Part shown: positions 49,301 to 58,162 of the stretch, one piece after another
How positions within the stretch are numbered: the first letter of the stretch is position 1
Layout: each line of letters begins with the position of its first letter
NCBI GenBank assembly: GCA_965199975.1
Contig: OZ241340.1
Coordinates: forward strand, 1-64,000
Direction of reading: 5' to 3'
Length of the DNA stretch: 64,000 nucleotides
Source of the DNA: JASLDZ01 sp965199975
GTDB taxonomy: Bacteria; Pseudomonadota; Alphaproteobacteria; Caulobacterales; Caulobacteraceae
Notes under the pieces: generated by a model
The model's input: the letters and a program-made list of their open reading frames with translations, nothing else
The model's database searches: none
What the model was told of the DNA's origin: nothing
Program-made: the position numbers and the translations under genes

Positions 49301-49395
49301 AGCAGGCGGTAGCCTGCGACCACGTCGGCCGGCGCCGCGGGGGCCTGCAGGGCGGCGTCCACCGCCTGGTCGGTATCGGCGAAGGTCTCGATCAC
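46357..49395 (-). CDS. Large glycosyltransferase with two GT2 domains
   Basis: This 1012-residue protein has a helical N-terminus with two repeats resembling a DUF4214-like motif (VVAGYRLLLGREAAAAD and VVRLYALVLERAPESD). A first GT-A domain starts near residue 483 (TIAVLVPLYDTPAALLREMIESV..., LLDHDDVLTPDAL, IYSDEDKLDD), and a second near residue 740 (PLVSVIIPTRDRADLLGACV, NNDIEVITPGW, AFNDVDFCLRV). This is the polymerase-like or bifunctional type common in O-antigen loci. Start GTG at 49395. Its last 40 codons (46357-46480) are AT-rich like the adjacent insert, suggesting a recombined end. Confidence 0.92.
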   Translation of the reverse strand: MIETFADTDQAVDAALQAPAAPADVVAGYRLLLGREAAAADIAARCGQPMEVMVHDLIDSAEHRSFVRAPLLAGAPFAAGRFAAPPDAPMADWLAQLTAEPLAPEGRASWRALLRRARIALALQPPPVLAPAPSEAAHTQAPVGREDVVRLYALVLERAPESDAAIAGRVGQPLTEVAADMVASDEFRLRAVAEVVAGRLSADEDALPIADLHWARARFGLDLAPYARRSQALAALIEAPAVARALAARPLAWSPLAVVEFIRAQSALDIAAAERPRAIEAMQRLCRNVELQAIKDIETAPGGLRFTSDDPNIVFRLGAEATAAPAVELAFAMGGARKRAAGVLHLDYGEGLAAGAIALTPRGRRLHHALVMHPARVQALRWDPDDQAGEAALVSIAARPVLAAELQALLAALPAEELFADPAASPAQADAGLSRRLTVHVHGHGSGRDYADWIAAFEPSPHEAQRLWAAELAALTATPTIAVLVPLYDTPAALLREMIESVLNQVYPHWTLCLADDASPSPHVREMVEGYMAQDARIACVFRPRNGHISEASNSALELVEAEWVALLDHDDVLTPDALLAVATEIAAHPDAQFIYSDEDKLDDQGVRNTPFFKPDFSPELLRAQNYLNHLSVHRTANVRAAGGWRKGYEGSQDYDLNLRTLERLPPAAVRHIPRVLYHWRAVAGSTALAVGEKDYAVQAGLRALREHVERMGWDATAAMVPGLPFYRVRYEVPDPAPLVSVIIPTRDRADLLGACVSSVLADTDYPAFEILIADNGSVEPETFALFARLTQDERVRVIDAAGPFNYSRINNAAVRESRGELVCLLNNDIEVITPGWLREMAGWALQPRIGCVGAKLYYPNDTIQHAGVILGIGGVAGHSHKTFPRDHPGYFSRLMLAHDISAVTGACLLVRREVWDEVGGLNEALTVAFNDVDFCLRVREAGWRNVFTPFAEMYHHESPSRGQEDSLEKVARFQCEIQSMMDKWGSALLVDPFYSRHLTLTSEDFALLWLD

Positions 49396-49465
49396 CTGGA
49401 GAGCCCGGGTCCCGTCACGTCCGGCGGTTTGGCCGACGCGACGCGCTGACGCAAGCGCACACGCC

Positions 49466-51991
49466 TCACGACGGCGGCGGGGCCAGGGCGGTGAAGGCGG
49501 GCGCCTCGCGCTCGAAGTGGGGGTTCATCCAGCGGTCGGCGCGCAGGGCCTCCTGGTGGCGCTTCTGGAAGGCGTTCAGCTCCTCGCGCGCGCGGCCCGT
49601 TCCAGCGCGGTCGGCCGGGTCGCCGAAGCCGCGGCTCTTGGACTCGAAGTGGATGAAGGTGGCGTGCGGGGTGTAGACCACGTCCAGCCCCGCCTCGCCC
49701 AGGCGCAGGCAGTAGTCCATGTCGTTGAAGGCCACGGCGAAACGGCCGGCGTCGAAGCCGCCCTGCTTGCGGAACACTTCGGCGCGGGTGGCCATGCAGG
49801 CGCCGGTCACCGCGGAGGCGGCGTGCACGAGCTGGCGGCGGCCGAGATAGCCGCCCTCGCTTCCCGGCTCGCCCACGCCCTCATGGCGCGCCGAGCCGCC
49901 CCGCCCCATCACCACGCCCGCATGCTGGATTGTGCCGTCGTCGTAGAGCAGGCGCGCGCCGGCCGCCCCCACCTGCGGCTGCAGCGCCCAGAGGCACAGC
50001 TCGTCGCACCACTCGGGCGAGACGGCCAGGGTGTCGTCGTTGAGGAAGACCAGCACCTCGCCCGACGCCTCCAGAGCGGCGCGGGTGTTGATGGCGGCCC
50101 AGTTGAAGGGCCCGGGGTCGCGCAGCACCCGCACGCCGGAGCCGCGGCGCTCCAGTCCCGCAAGATAGGCTGCGGAGGCGGGCTCGACGCCGCCGTTGTC
50201 GACCACCACGACCTCGAAGCTGACCCGGTTGGCGGCGCGCGTGCGCTCCAGCGCGTCGATGCAGGGGCGCAGCAGGTCCAGCCGGTCGCGGGTGGAGACG
50301 ATCACCGAGGCGCTCACCCCCTCCAGCCCGTGAGGGCGCAGGCGAAGGGCCGCGCGGCGCGACGAGCCGATCACGTCCGTGTGCGGCTCCGGCCTCGCGC
50401 GCAGGCCCGCGCGCAGGGCCTTGGCGGCGGCGGCCTCCGCATCGGGGGGGCGCGCTTCAGTGTCCACGCGGTGGGAGAGCACGCGGGGGATGTGGATCAC
50501 GCCCTCGCGACCGGCCGCCTCCGTCAGCCGCAGCAGGCGTGCATGATCGCTTCGCGTCTCCTCGGCGCCTGCGAGCAGGGCGGCGTCGGCCGCGTAGACG
50601 GACCCGATGTAGTCCTCCTGCAGCAGCAGGTAGGGATCGAACGGCGCCTTCAGACGCGGATCGGTGCGCACGGGCGCGCCGCCAGGCCCGACCGCCGAGC
50701 GGTCGTCGTCCGCGTAGAACAGTCGCCCCGAGCCATGCAGGGCGTGGGCTCGGGCGAAGGCGGCCAGCGCATCCGCCGCCAGCACGTCGTCGGCGCTCAT
50801 CAGGAGCACCAGCGTCTCGCGGCTCCCATTCGCCGCCTTCGAGCCCGCGGCGTCGGGCGTGGAGACCACGAAGCGCGCGCCGGCCGCCACCGCCAGCGCG
50901 GCCAGTTGGGAGGGATCGTCCAGCGCGTCGGGGGCGATCTCGGCGGTCCAGTCGCCATGGCTCTGCGCCGACAGGCTGGCCAAAGCGGCGTCCAACCGGG
51001 CGGCCGAGCCCGAGCCTCGGCGAATCCGCACCTGCACGCCGGCCAGGCCCCCCGGCGCGGGCGGGCGGGACGCGTTCGCGGCGGGCTCGGCGTAGAAGGT
51101 GCGCGCGTAGGCGTCCCAGCTCGCCAGGGTGAAGGCCGTGCGGGCGCGCAGGTCGGGCATGGCGCGCTCGATCCGCTCCAGCACGGCGCGTACGGCCTCG
51201 AGCTCGGCCTTGACCGAGGCCAGCGCGTCAAGCCGTGCGCCCCCGCCCGCAACGCCCGCCGTCTGTGCCACCGTGCGCCCGCGTGCCGAGCGCACCTCCA
51301 GCCGCAGCCGCCGCCCGGCGTCCAGCGCCCCCAGCGGCAGCGCCGCATCGAAGCCGACCCGGCCGGCGCCGCCGTAGCGGTCCTGCAGGTCGCGGCGGAA
51401 GCGGTCGGGGGCGAGGGTGCGGGCGAAGCGCCCGTCGATCCACAGCTCCAGCGGCAGGGCGCGGTCGGGGTTGGCGAGATCGATCACCCAGCCGCTCAGG
51501 CGGTCGCCATCGAAGCCCTCGATGTCCGCGAGCAGGGTGGCGTCGCCCGTGGGATCTCCGCGTTCGCGCCGCGCGGCGACCGCGGCGAGGCCGGCGGCGA
51601 GGTCGCCGTGTCCATGAGCTTCCCCCAGCGCGCGAAGGGCGCCGGAGGCGTCGAGCCGCAGCATGAGCTCCAGCCATGTGCGCGCCTCTTCGCCGACGGG
51701 GCCGAACAGCGCCTGCGCCCAGAGGCGGCCGCCGCGCCCGTAAACGGAGGCGAAGCGCCCGGCGTCGAACGACGTTTCCGCGGCCAGCGGCGCCGCGACG
51801 GTCTCCGCGAACTCACTCGACCCCAGCAGCTCGACGAGCATGGCCCCCACCGGCCGCGCCGGCGTTAGCCAGTCGTCTCGCGCCGCCTCGCTCTCAGGGG
51901 CCCGACCGAGCGTCAGGGCGTAGCCGAAGTCGACGTCCGGAGCGGTAAGGAACCGGTCCAGGCCGGGAGCGGGAGCGGGCGTGTCGCTCAC
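49466..51991 (-). CDS. Glycosyltransferase with degenerate plus intact GT2 domains and a DG..GW domain
   Basis: This 841-residue protein has an N-terminal helical region, then a domain with GFDGDRLSGWVIDLANPDRALPLELWIDG (about residues 160-188), shared with the small protein at 54077. A first, diverged GT-A domain (VQVRIRRGSGSAARLDAALAS; MSADDVLAADAL; FYADDDRSA) lacks the usual opening motif. An intact one begins near residue 558 (SASVIVSTRDRLDLLRPCID; LNDDTLAVSPEW; AFNDMDYCLRLGEAGL). GTG start overlaps the rmd stop. Likely one active transferase. Confidence 0.9.
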   Translation of the reverse strand: MSDTPAPAPGLDRFLTAPDVDFGYALTLGRAPESEAARDDWLTPARPVGAMLVELLGSSEFAETVAAPLAAETSFDAGRFASVYGRGGRLWAQALFGPVGEEARTWLELMLRLDASGALRALGEAHGHGDLAAGLAAVAARRERGDPTGDATLLADIEGFDGDRLSGWVIDLANPDRALPLELWIDGRFARTLAPDRFRRDLQDRYGGAGRVGFDAALPLGALDAGRRLRLEVRSARGRTVAQTAGVAGGGARLDALASVKAELEAVRAVLERIERAMPDLRARTAFTLASWDAYARTFYAEPAANASRPPAPGGLAGVQVRIRRGSGSAARLDAALASLSAQSHGDWTAEIAPDALDDPSQLAALAVAAGARFVVSTPDAAGSKAANGSRETLVLLMSADDVLAADALAAFARAHALHGSGRLFYADDDRSAVGPGGAPVRTDPRLKAPFDPYLLLQEDYIGSVYAADAALLAGAEETRSDHARLLRLTEAAGREGVIHIPRVLSHRVDTEARPPDAEAAAAKALRAGLRARPEPHTDVIGSSRRAALRLRPHGLEGVSASVIVSTRDRLDLLRPCIDALERTRAANRVSFEVVVVDNGGVEPASAAYLAGLERRGSGVRVLRDPGPFNWAAINTRAALEASGEVLVFLNDDTLAVSPEWCDELCLWALQPQVGAAGARLLYDDGTIQHAGVVMGRGGSARHEGVGEPGSEGGYLGRRQLVHAASAVTGACMATRAEVFRKQGGFDAGRFAVAFNDMDYCLRLGEAGLDVVYTPHATFIHFESKSRGFGDPADRAGTGRAREELNAFQKRHQEALRADRWMNPHFEREAPAFTALAPPPS

Positions 51992-52935
51992 GCCGCTGCG
52001 CCCAGCCGCTCGCGCTGCTCGTCGAGCACCTCCGCCAAGGCGGCGTCGAGATCGCCCTGCGGGCGCCAGCCGAGCACGCGACGCAGTTTGCCGGCGTCTC
52101 CGACGTAGGCGGCGGCGGGTTCGTGACGCAGGCGTGCCGGGTCGACGCGCACCTCCAACGGCCGGCGCGCCAGGCGCAGCAGGCGCTCGAGCACCTCGCC
52201 GATCCGCACCGCAGAGCCGGAGGCGATGTTGTAGATCGCCGCCACGCCCGCCTCCGGCCGCGCTTCCAGCATGAGCAGATAAGCGCCGACCACGTCATCC
52301 ACCGGCAGGAAGTCGCGCGCGTCGTCCAGTCCGCCGACCTCGATCACGGGCGGCTGCAGTCCGGCTTCGGCGCGGGCGATCTGGGCGGCGAAGGCGGGGG
52401 CGGCGAAGCTCTCCGCCTGCCCGGCGCCCACGTGGTTGAAGGGCCGGGCGATCACCACCGACATGCCCTGCGCTGCGGCCGCCTGCGCCAGGAGGTCCGA
52501 GGCCGCCTTGCTGGCGGCGTAGACGTTGGTGGGCTGCAACAGGGCGGACTCGTCCACGGCCCGGCCCGCCGCCTCGCGCAGTGAGCGGCCGTAGACCTCG
52601 GCGCTGCTGACGTGGAGCAGGCGCGCCTCGGGCGCCTCGGTGCGCAGCGCCTCCACGAGGTTGAGCGCGCCGCCCAGGTTCACCGCGAAGGCGGCCTGCG
52701 GTGCGGCCTGCGCGTCGGTGACGGCGGCGATGGCGGCGAGGTGCGCCACATGCGTCGGCCGCGCCTGCGCCACCGCTGCGCGCAGGGCGGCGGCGTCGGT
52801 CACGTCCGCCCCGCCGGGTTCGCCTGGGCCGGCCAGCGCCGCCACCTTCGCCTGCGGCCAGCGCGCCTGCGCCGCGGCGACCAGCCGGCGGCCTACGAAG
52901 CCCGAGGCGCCGGTGACCAGCAGGCGCGCGACCAT
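51988..52935 (-). CDS. rmd: GDP-4-keto-6-deoxymannose reductase-like SDR
   Basis: This 315-residue extended short-chain dehydrogenase has GASGFVGRRL (Rossmann glycine motif), HVSSAEVYG and the catalytic YAASK in NVYAASKAASDLL, then RPFNHVGAGQ and DDARDFLPVDDVV. It lies four bases after gmd, and this pairing suggests reduction of GDP-4-keto-6-deoxymannose to GDP-D-rhamnose (Rmd). GDP-fucose synthase is less likely because it normally also epimerises and has a different sequence. Product identity is inferred. Confidence 0.83.
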   Translation of the reverse strand: MVARLLVTGASGFVGRRLVAAAQARWPQAKVAALAGPGEPGGADVTDAAALRAAVAQARPTHVAHLAAIAAVTDAQAAPQAAFAVNLGGALNLVEALRTEAPEARLLHVSSAEVYGRSLREAAGRAVDESALLQPTNVYAASKAASDLLAQAAAAQGMSVVIARPFNHVGAGQAESFAAPAFAAQIARAEAGLQPPVIEVGGLDDARDFLPVDDVVGAYLLMLEARPEAGVAAIYNIASGSAVRIGEVLERLLRLARRPLEVRVDPARLRHEPAAAYVGDAGKLRRVLGWRPQGDLDAALAEVLDEQRERLGAAA

Positions 52936-52939
52936 CGCC

Positions 52940-53920
52940 TCAGCCCCGCCCGTCCTTCAGGCGCTGCAGATCGGCCTCGACCATCTCGACGATCATCTCC
53001 TCGAGCGAGATCTCCGGCTCCCAGCCCAGCACGGCCTTGGCCTTGGAGGCGTCGCCCAGCAGCACCTCGACTTCGGCGGGGCGAAACAGCTTGGGGTCGA
53101 TCACCAGGTGATCGTCGATCGCGAGGCCGCAGTGGGCGAAGGCGATCTCGCACATGCGCCGCACCGTCGTCGTCCGGCCGGTGGCGACCACGTAGTCGTC
53201 GGCCACGTCCTGCTGCAGCATCAGCCACATGGCGCGGACGTAGTCGCGAGCATGGCCCCAGTCGCGCTTGGCCTCGATGTTGCCCAGCCGCAGCTCGCGC
53301 GCCAGGCCGAGCTTGATGCGCGCCACCGCGTCGGTGACCTTGCGGGTGACGAACTCCAGCCCTCGCAGCGGGCTCTCGTGGTTGAACAGGATGCCGGAGC
53401 TCGCGTGCAGGCCGAAGCTCTCGCGGTAGTTCACCGTGATCCAGTGGCCGTAGAGCTTGGCCACCGCATAGGGCGAGCGCGGGTAGAAGGGCGTCGTCTC
53501 GCTCTGCACCGGCTGCTGGATCAGCCCGTACATCTCCGAGGAGGACGCTTGGTAGATGCGCGCCTCCTGGTGCACCAGGCGCGCGGCCTCCAGCACGTTG
53601 GTCACGCCCACCGCGGTGACCTGAGCGGTGAGCAGGGGCTGGTCCCAGCTGGCGCCGACAAAGGACTGGGCGCCCAGGTTGTAGATCTCGTCGGGCTTCA
53701 CTTGGCCCACGTGGCGCAGGAGGCTCGAGAGATCGGTCAGGTCGCCGTCGATCAGGCGCACGTCGTCGCGCACCCCCAGCCACTTCAGCCGTCCGTCGTG
53801 CACCCCTCCAGTGGAGGTGCGTCGCGCCAGCCCGTAGACCTCGTAGCCTTTCTGCAGCAGCAATTGCGCGAGATACGCCCCGTCCTGCCCGGTGACGCCA
53901 GTGATCAATGCGCGCGCCAC
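52940..53920 (-). CDS. gmd: GDP-mannose 4,6-dehydratase
   Basis: This 326-residue enzyme dehydrates GDP-D-mannose to GDP-4-keto-6-deoxy-D-mannose. Seen are LITGVTGQDGAYLAQLLL (NADP-binding loop), RRTSTGG, NLGAQSFVGASWDQP, SSSEMYG, and YxxxK in PYAVAKLYGHWITVNYRES; FNHESPLRG and RDWGHARDYV are typical Gmd motifs. GTG at 53920 is chosen; the frame is open to 54013. It is divergent from the 54077 gene and begins the gmd-rmd-GT minus-strand operon. Confidence 0.96.
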   Translation of the reverse strand: MARALITGVTGQDGAYLAQLLLQKGYEVYGLARRTSTGGVHDGRLKWLGVRDDVRLIDGDLTDLSSLLRHVGQVKPDEIYNLGAQSFVGASWDQPLLTAQVTAVGVTNVLEAARLVHQEARIYQASSSEMYGLIQQPVQSETTPFYPRSPYAVAKLYGHWITVNYRESFGLHASSGILFNHESPLRGLEFVTRKVTDAVARIKLGLARELRLGNIEAKRDWGHARDYVRAMWLMLQQDVADDYVVATGRTTTVRRMCEIAFAHCGLAIDDHLVIDPKLFRPAEVEVLLGDASKAKAVLGWEPEISLEEMIVEMVEADLQRLKDGRG

Positions 53921-54076
53921 GAAGGACCTTTCACAGGGCCGCGCGAGGCGGCGGCCGGGGCGCCGCTTTCTACGCGAGCGCTTCCGCGGGTCAACCGAGG
54001 CGGCTGCGACCACTCCCGGCTTGCCCTCGCGCTTCGGCCCGGCCTAAGCGATGCGCTGCCGGGCCCTGGACCTCGT

Positions 54077-54481
54077 ATGACCTCTCGCTCCCTGATCGCC
54101 AAAGCGCGCCGTCGCGTCCTCGGCGCCCCGCCCGCGGTGCTGCGCGGACGCCTGGACGGCGTGAACGCGAAGGCGCTCGGCGGCTGGGCCAGCTTCGGCG
54201 CCGCCCCCGTCTCGGTCGAGCTTCGACACGGCGACCTGGTCGTGGCCCAAGCCGCCGCGCGGACGCCACGCCCCGATGTGGAGGACAGCGGCCAGGGCCC
54301 CCTCGCCTGCGGCTTCGTGTTCGATGTCGCCCAGATCGCCGAGACGCTGCGGCGCGCCGATGGCGGCGGCGTGGCCCGACCGCTGCGCATATTCGTGGAC
54401 GGAACGGAACTCCCGGGAGCGACAGGTCCGCTCACCGCCGACGACGTCGTCGGCGCCGCCGCCCTGGTGGCCGCGGCATGA
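54077..54481 (+). CDS. Small stand-alone DG...GW domain protein
   Basis: This 134-residue protein has no signal peptide. It begins MTSRSLIAKARRRVLGAPPAVLRG and contains RLDGVNAKALGGWASFGAAPVSVELRHGDL, the domain also present in the glycosyltransferase at 49466 (GFDGDRLSGWV...LELWIDG). A GxGPLACGFVFDV stretch follows. It is translationally coupled to the following GT4 gene (ATGA). A carbohydrate-binding or partner-docking role is a guess. The fold is not recognised as a named family. Confidence 0.72.
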   Translation: MTSRSLIAKARRRVLGAPPAVLRGRLDGVNAKALGGWASFGAAPVSVELRHGDLVVAQAAARTPRPDVEDSGQGPLACGFVFDVAQIAETLRRADGGGVARPLRIFVDGTELPGATGPLTADDVVGAAALVAAA

Positions 54482-56511
54482 ATGCGAGCTCCGAGACCGG
54501 CCCCGTGCGCGCCATCGCGGAGATGTTCGTCGAGCACCGCCCCGACTGCGGGTGCGAGACACCCTTCATCGCCTACCAGGAATACACCATCCGCAGGCTG
54601 CGGCTGACCAACGACACCACCCACGATATCGGCCGCTTCGCGGCGCTGATGTGGTTCATCGAAGCCTACTCGCCGAGCCGCAGGCCCTATCGCGCGCCCT
54701 TCGGCGGCCGCCAGATACGCTGGCTTCTGGAAAGCAACGACGCGGCGACCGAGGCTCGCGCCATCCCGCGCGTGGTGGAGTGGTTCCGGCGCCGCCAGAA
54801 GGACGCCCCCGACCCCTACGCCGACCCCAAGGGCTACGTCGAAACCGCCTACTGGTGGTCGGTGCGACGCGCGCCCGAGTTGAACATCGAGCACGCGCTG
54901 ATCCCGGACGCCTTCGTCGCCGCGCTCTCGGCCCCGGTCTGGGGGGCCCGAGCGCCGGTCCTGATCAACGAGTTCCTCGACCTCTACGCCCGCGCCCATC
55001 CCGGAAAGGCGTGGAACTTCGAGACCGAAGCCGGCCGGCTGGGCGCCTACATGCGTGTGCTGAGCCAGCCCGACGGGGTGCACCTGGGCCTGTTCGTCCC
55101 GCCCGATGTGCTGGCCCGGATCGAGCAGCTCTCGGACTCCGCCGCGGTGCTGGCCGGCTCTCCGGGGGCTGTGGCGGAGTTGAAGGCGCGGGTCGCGGCC
55201 GTGCGCGCCTATGCCGACCAGCACAAACGCCTGCGCTCCGGCGTGCAGGAGGTCTGCGCCTCCCTCCTGGGCCAGGACTGGATGGCCACGGGCTGGACGC
55301 CCCCCAAATCCGCGCAAGGCCGGGGCCGCGGCGGTCCCCGGCCGGCGGCGCCCTCGGTGCTGCCCTTTCCCGTGCGCGTGATCGGCCCGATCAACAGCCG
55401 CTCCGGCCTGGGCCAAGCCACGCGGCTAAGCATTCGCGCGCTGGAGGCCGCGGGCGTGGCGGTGGAGACGGTAGACTTCGTGCTCGACAACCCGGCGCCG
55501 CGTGGCGACCAATACGCCAGCGTGACGCCCTCGCCGGCGCCCTTCGCCGTCAACCTTCTGCACCTCAACGCCGAAAGCCTGCCGCTGGCCCCGGCCTACA
55601 TGGCGCCGTCCACCTTCGCGGGCGCCTACAACATCGGCTACTTCTTCTGGGAGCTGCCGCAGCCAGCCTTGTGCCACCACTTGGCGCTGCACCAGCTGGA
55701 CGAAGTGTGGGTCTCCTCCGAATACAACCGCGATACCTACGCACCCCATAGCGAGCATCCCGTCTGCAAGGTCGGCATGGCGGTGGAGGAAACCGACGCC
55801 GCCATGCTCAAGCCCGTCGAGGAGGTGCGCGCCGCCTACGGGCTGCCCACGTCGGCGACGGTGTTCATCGTCACCTTCGACTCCTACTCGTTCATGGCGC
55901 GCAAGAACCCGATCGGCGCGCTGCGCGCCTTCCGCGCCGCCTTCCCGCAGGGCGGCGAAGACGTGCGGCTGGTGGTCAAGACGCACAACCTCCTGGCCAA
56001 CCTGGGTGAGGTGAACGCAGAAGCGCTGCGCCGCGAGGTGCTGAGCCTGTGCAGCTCCGACCCGCGCATCGTGCTGATCAACGAGACCCTGGCGCACGAG
56101 GAGGTGATGTCGCTGAAGCGCGCCTGCGACGTCTACGTCTCCTTGCACCGCAGCGAGGGCTGGGGCTTCGGCATGATCGAGGGGATGCAGCTCGGCCTCC
56201 CCTCGATCGCCACCGGCTTCTCGGGCAACATGGAGTTCTGCACCGACGAGACGGCCTGGCTGGTCCCGTGGACCAAGACCTTCCTGGCGCCCGACCAGTA
56301 CATCTTCTTCAACCCGGGCGACTATTGGGCCGAGCCAAACATCGCCGCGGCCGCGCAGATGATGCGAGCCGCGGCGGCCGACCGGAAGGCGACTCGCGCC
56401 AAGGGGGCCGCGGCCAAGGCCATCGTCGACGCCCGCTTCAGCCCGGCCGCGGTGGGCGCGCGCTATCTGGAGCGCCTGCGCGCAATCGGGGCCGCCGCCG
56501 GCCGCGGATGA
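54478..56511 (+). CDS. Glycosyltransferase (GT4-type C-terminal domain) with unknown N-terminal domain
   Basis: This 677-residue protein begins ATG at 54478, overlapping the stop of the small domain gene. Residues 1-290 form an uncharacterised region (CGCETPFIAYQEYTIRRLRL, AYWWSVRRAPELNIEHA). Residues 305-677 are a GT-B glycosyltransferase: INSRSGLGQATRLS, GYFFWELP, SFMARKNPIGALRAF, and LHRSEGWGFGMIEGMQLGLPSIATGFSGNMEF, the E-x7-E donor site. It is a paralogue of the protein at 62862. Ends four bases from the convergent 56516 gene. Confidence 0.9.
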   Translation: MNASSETGPVRAIAEMFVEHRPDCGCETPFIAYQEYTIRRLRLTNDTTHDIGRFAALMWFIEAYSPSRRPYRAPFGGRQIRWLLESNDAATEARAIPRVVEWFRRRQKDAPDPYADPKGYVETAYWWSVRRAPELNIEHALIPDAFVAALSAPVWGARAPVLINEFLDLYARAHPGKAWNFETEAGRLGAYMRVLSQPDGVHLGLFVPPDVLARIEQLSDSAAVLAGSPGAVAELKARVAAVRAYADQHKRLRSGVQEVCASLLGQDWMATGWTPPKSAQGRGRGGPRPAAPSVLPFPVRVIGPINSRSGLGQATRLSIRALEAAGVAVETVDFVLDNPAPRGDQYASVTPSPAPFAVNLLHLNAESLPLAPAYMAPSTFAGAYNIGYFFWELPQPALCHHLALHQLDEVWVSSEYNRDTYAPHSEHPVCKVGMAVEETDAAMLKPVEEVRAAYGLPTSATVFIVTFDSYSFMARKNPIGALRAFRAAFPQGGEDVRLVVKTHNLLANLGEVNAEALRREVLSLCSSDPRIVLINETLAHEEVMSLKRACDVYVSLHRSEGWGFGMIEGMQLGLPSIATGFSGNMEFCTDETAWLVPWTKTFLAPDQYIFFNPGDYWAEPNIAAAAQMMRAAAADRKATRAKGAAAKAIVDARFSPAAVGARYLERLRAIGAAAGRG

Positions 56512-56515
56512 GCCG

Positions 56516-58162
56516 TCAGGCCTTCGCCAGCCGGCGCTGAGTCTCGTCGTCGATATCCAGCGCGGGGTTGCGCATGGGGTCCCCGACAAGATCACGCCAG
56601 CGCTCGACGAAGCGGGCGCGCTCGCGGTGGCGCTGACGGTGGAAGTCGGGACTGATCAACACCTTGATCGAGGTGGATTCCATGTGGATCAGCTCGGCCA
56701 GCGGCGTCCATACCGTCGTCAGGCCGACCGCGCGCGCGCGCAGGCAGAGATCGACGTCCTGCAGGAAGGTGGGCAGGAGTTCGTCGAAGCCGTTCAGCGC
56801 CTCGAAAAGATCGCGCCGCACCATCATCACCGCCCCCGTGACCGCCGTCATCTCGCGAGGAAGCGCGCCGTAGAAGAGGTAGTCCTCCTCCGGCAGGCGC
56901 GCGCCGCGCATCAGGTGACCGGCCGCGGTGCGGTAGCCGAGGTAGACGCCCGCGTGCTGCACGGTCTCGTCCGGATAGAGCAAAAGCGGGCCCGTCACTC
57001 CGACGTCCGCATCGCGCAGGGGCTGGAGCAGGGGCTCCAGCCAGTCGTCGCTGACGGGCGTGATGTCATCGTTGAGGAACAGCAGGCGGTCGCCCGTCGT
57101 GAGGGCCGCGCCGGCGTTGGACAGCTTGGAGAAGTTGAACGGTTCGTCGCGCACCAGCACGCGGCAGCGCGATCGGGCGCGCACCCACTCCAGCGTCTCC
57201 AGCGCGGGCGCGCTGGTGGTGGAGTTGGCCACCACCACCACCTCGGCGATACGCGGATCGTCCAGCGCGCGCACGAGCTGACGCACCAGCCGCCCGCGGT
57301 CGTGGGTGCAGATCACCACCGACACGCGTTCGGGGGCGTCGCGGTCGGGGCGCAACGCCGAGCGGGCCTGCGCCACTCCACGGTCGCGCGCGGCGGTGAT
57401 GTCCGCTGGGGTGAGCGCGGCGCGGACCAGCGGCTCGGCGACATGCGCCCAGCGATCCCGGGCGTCGTTGAGCGGGCGCCCCGCCAGCCAGCCGCGCACC
57501 TGCCCGTGGACTCCCCCTTGCCCACGGCCCGCGCGCAGAAGTTCCGCGCGCACTGCGTAGCGGCCGAAGCCCACGTCGGCCCAGCGCGCCAGCCAGGGCG
57601 TGGCGCCCGGCAGCAGCACGGGCGCCACGCGATCGTCGGCGCCCGCATAGGTCATGTCGAAACTGATCACCTGCAGCGCGGGATCGGCGCCTACGTCGGC
57701 GATGCGCGGGGCGAGCTCGGCCTCGGGCGCATCGCCTGGCGCCAGCACCACCACCCAATCGGCGTCGGCGGCGTCGGCGGGAGGCTGGGCGGCGGCCTGC
57801 GCAACGGCGGTGACCACGTGCACGGTCGGACGCGGGCCGGCGAGGGTGGGCGCGGGGATCGCGGCGCGGCGCACCGCGGCGGCGGCCAGGTGCTCCCGCC
57901 AGCGCTCGGCCGACACCGTCCAATCGGCGTCGAAGTCGCCGGAGCGCTCCGGCTCGCGGGCCCGCACCTCGGCGTCGGTCTCCATCCGCGCCAGCCGCTC
58001 GCGCCGCGCCGCCTTTGGCGTCATGGCGTAGGCGATCGTGCCCGTAAGGCCGTGTCGCTCCACCAGGCCCTGAGTGAAGCGCCAAACGTTGCGCACGCCA
58101 TTGCGGCGCACCGCGCCCGCTACAGCGCGAGGCAGGCTCAGCGTGCGACCAAGGCGGCTCAT
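56516..58162 (-). CDS. Glycosyltransferase family 2 with extended N-terminus
   Basis: This 548-residue protein has about 270 residues of uncharacterised N-terminal sequence. The GT-A domain follows: RVSVVICTHDRGRLVRQLV near residue 277, VVVANSTTSAPAL, LFLNDDITPVSDDWL (DxD-like), and TFLQDVDLCLRARAVGL with the ED-type pair. The TAVTGAVMMVRR segment is typical of rhamnan-type transferases. ATG 58162 overlaps the stop of the upstream gene (ATGA). It is likely one of the chain-building transferases. Confidence 0.9.
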   Translation of the reverse strand: MSRLGRTLSLPRAVAGAVRRNGVRNVWRFTQGLVERHGLTGTIAYAMTPKAARRERLARMETDAEVRAREPERSGDFDADWTVSAERWREHLAAAAVRRAAIPAPTLAGPRPTVHVVTAVAQAAAQPPADAADADWVVVLAPGDAPEAELAPRIADVGADPALQVISFDMTYAGADDRVAPVLLPGATPWLARWADVGFGRYAVRAELLRAGRGQGGVHGQVRGWLAGRPLNDARDRWAHVAEPLVRAALTPADITAARDRGVAQARSALRPDRDAPERVSVVICTHDRGRLVRQLVRALDDPRIAEVVVVANSTTSAPALETLEWVRARSRCRVLVRDEPFNFSKLSNAGAALTTGDRLLFLNDDITPVSDDWLEPLLQPLRDADVGVTGPLLLYPDETVQHAGVYLGYRTAAGHLMRGARLPEEDYLFYGALPREMTAVTGAVMMVRRDLFEALNGFDELLPTFLQDVDLCLRARAVGLTTVWTPLAELIHMESTSIKVLISPDFHRQRHRERARFVERWRDLVGDPMRNPALDIDDETQRRLAKA

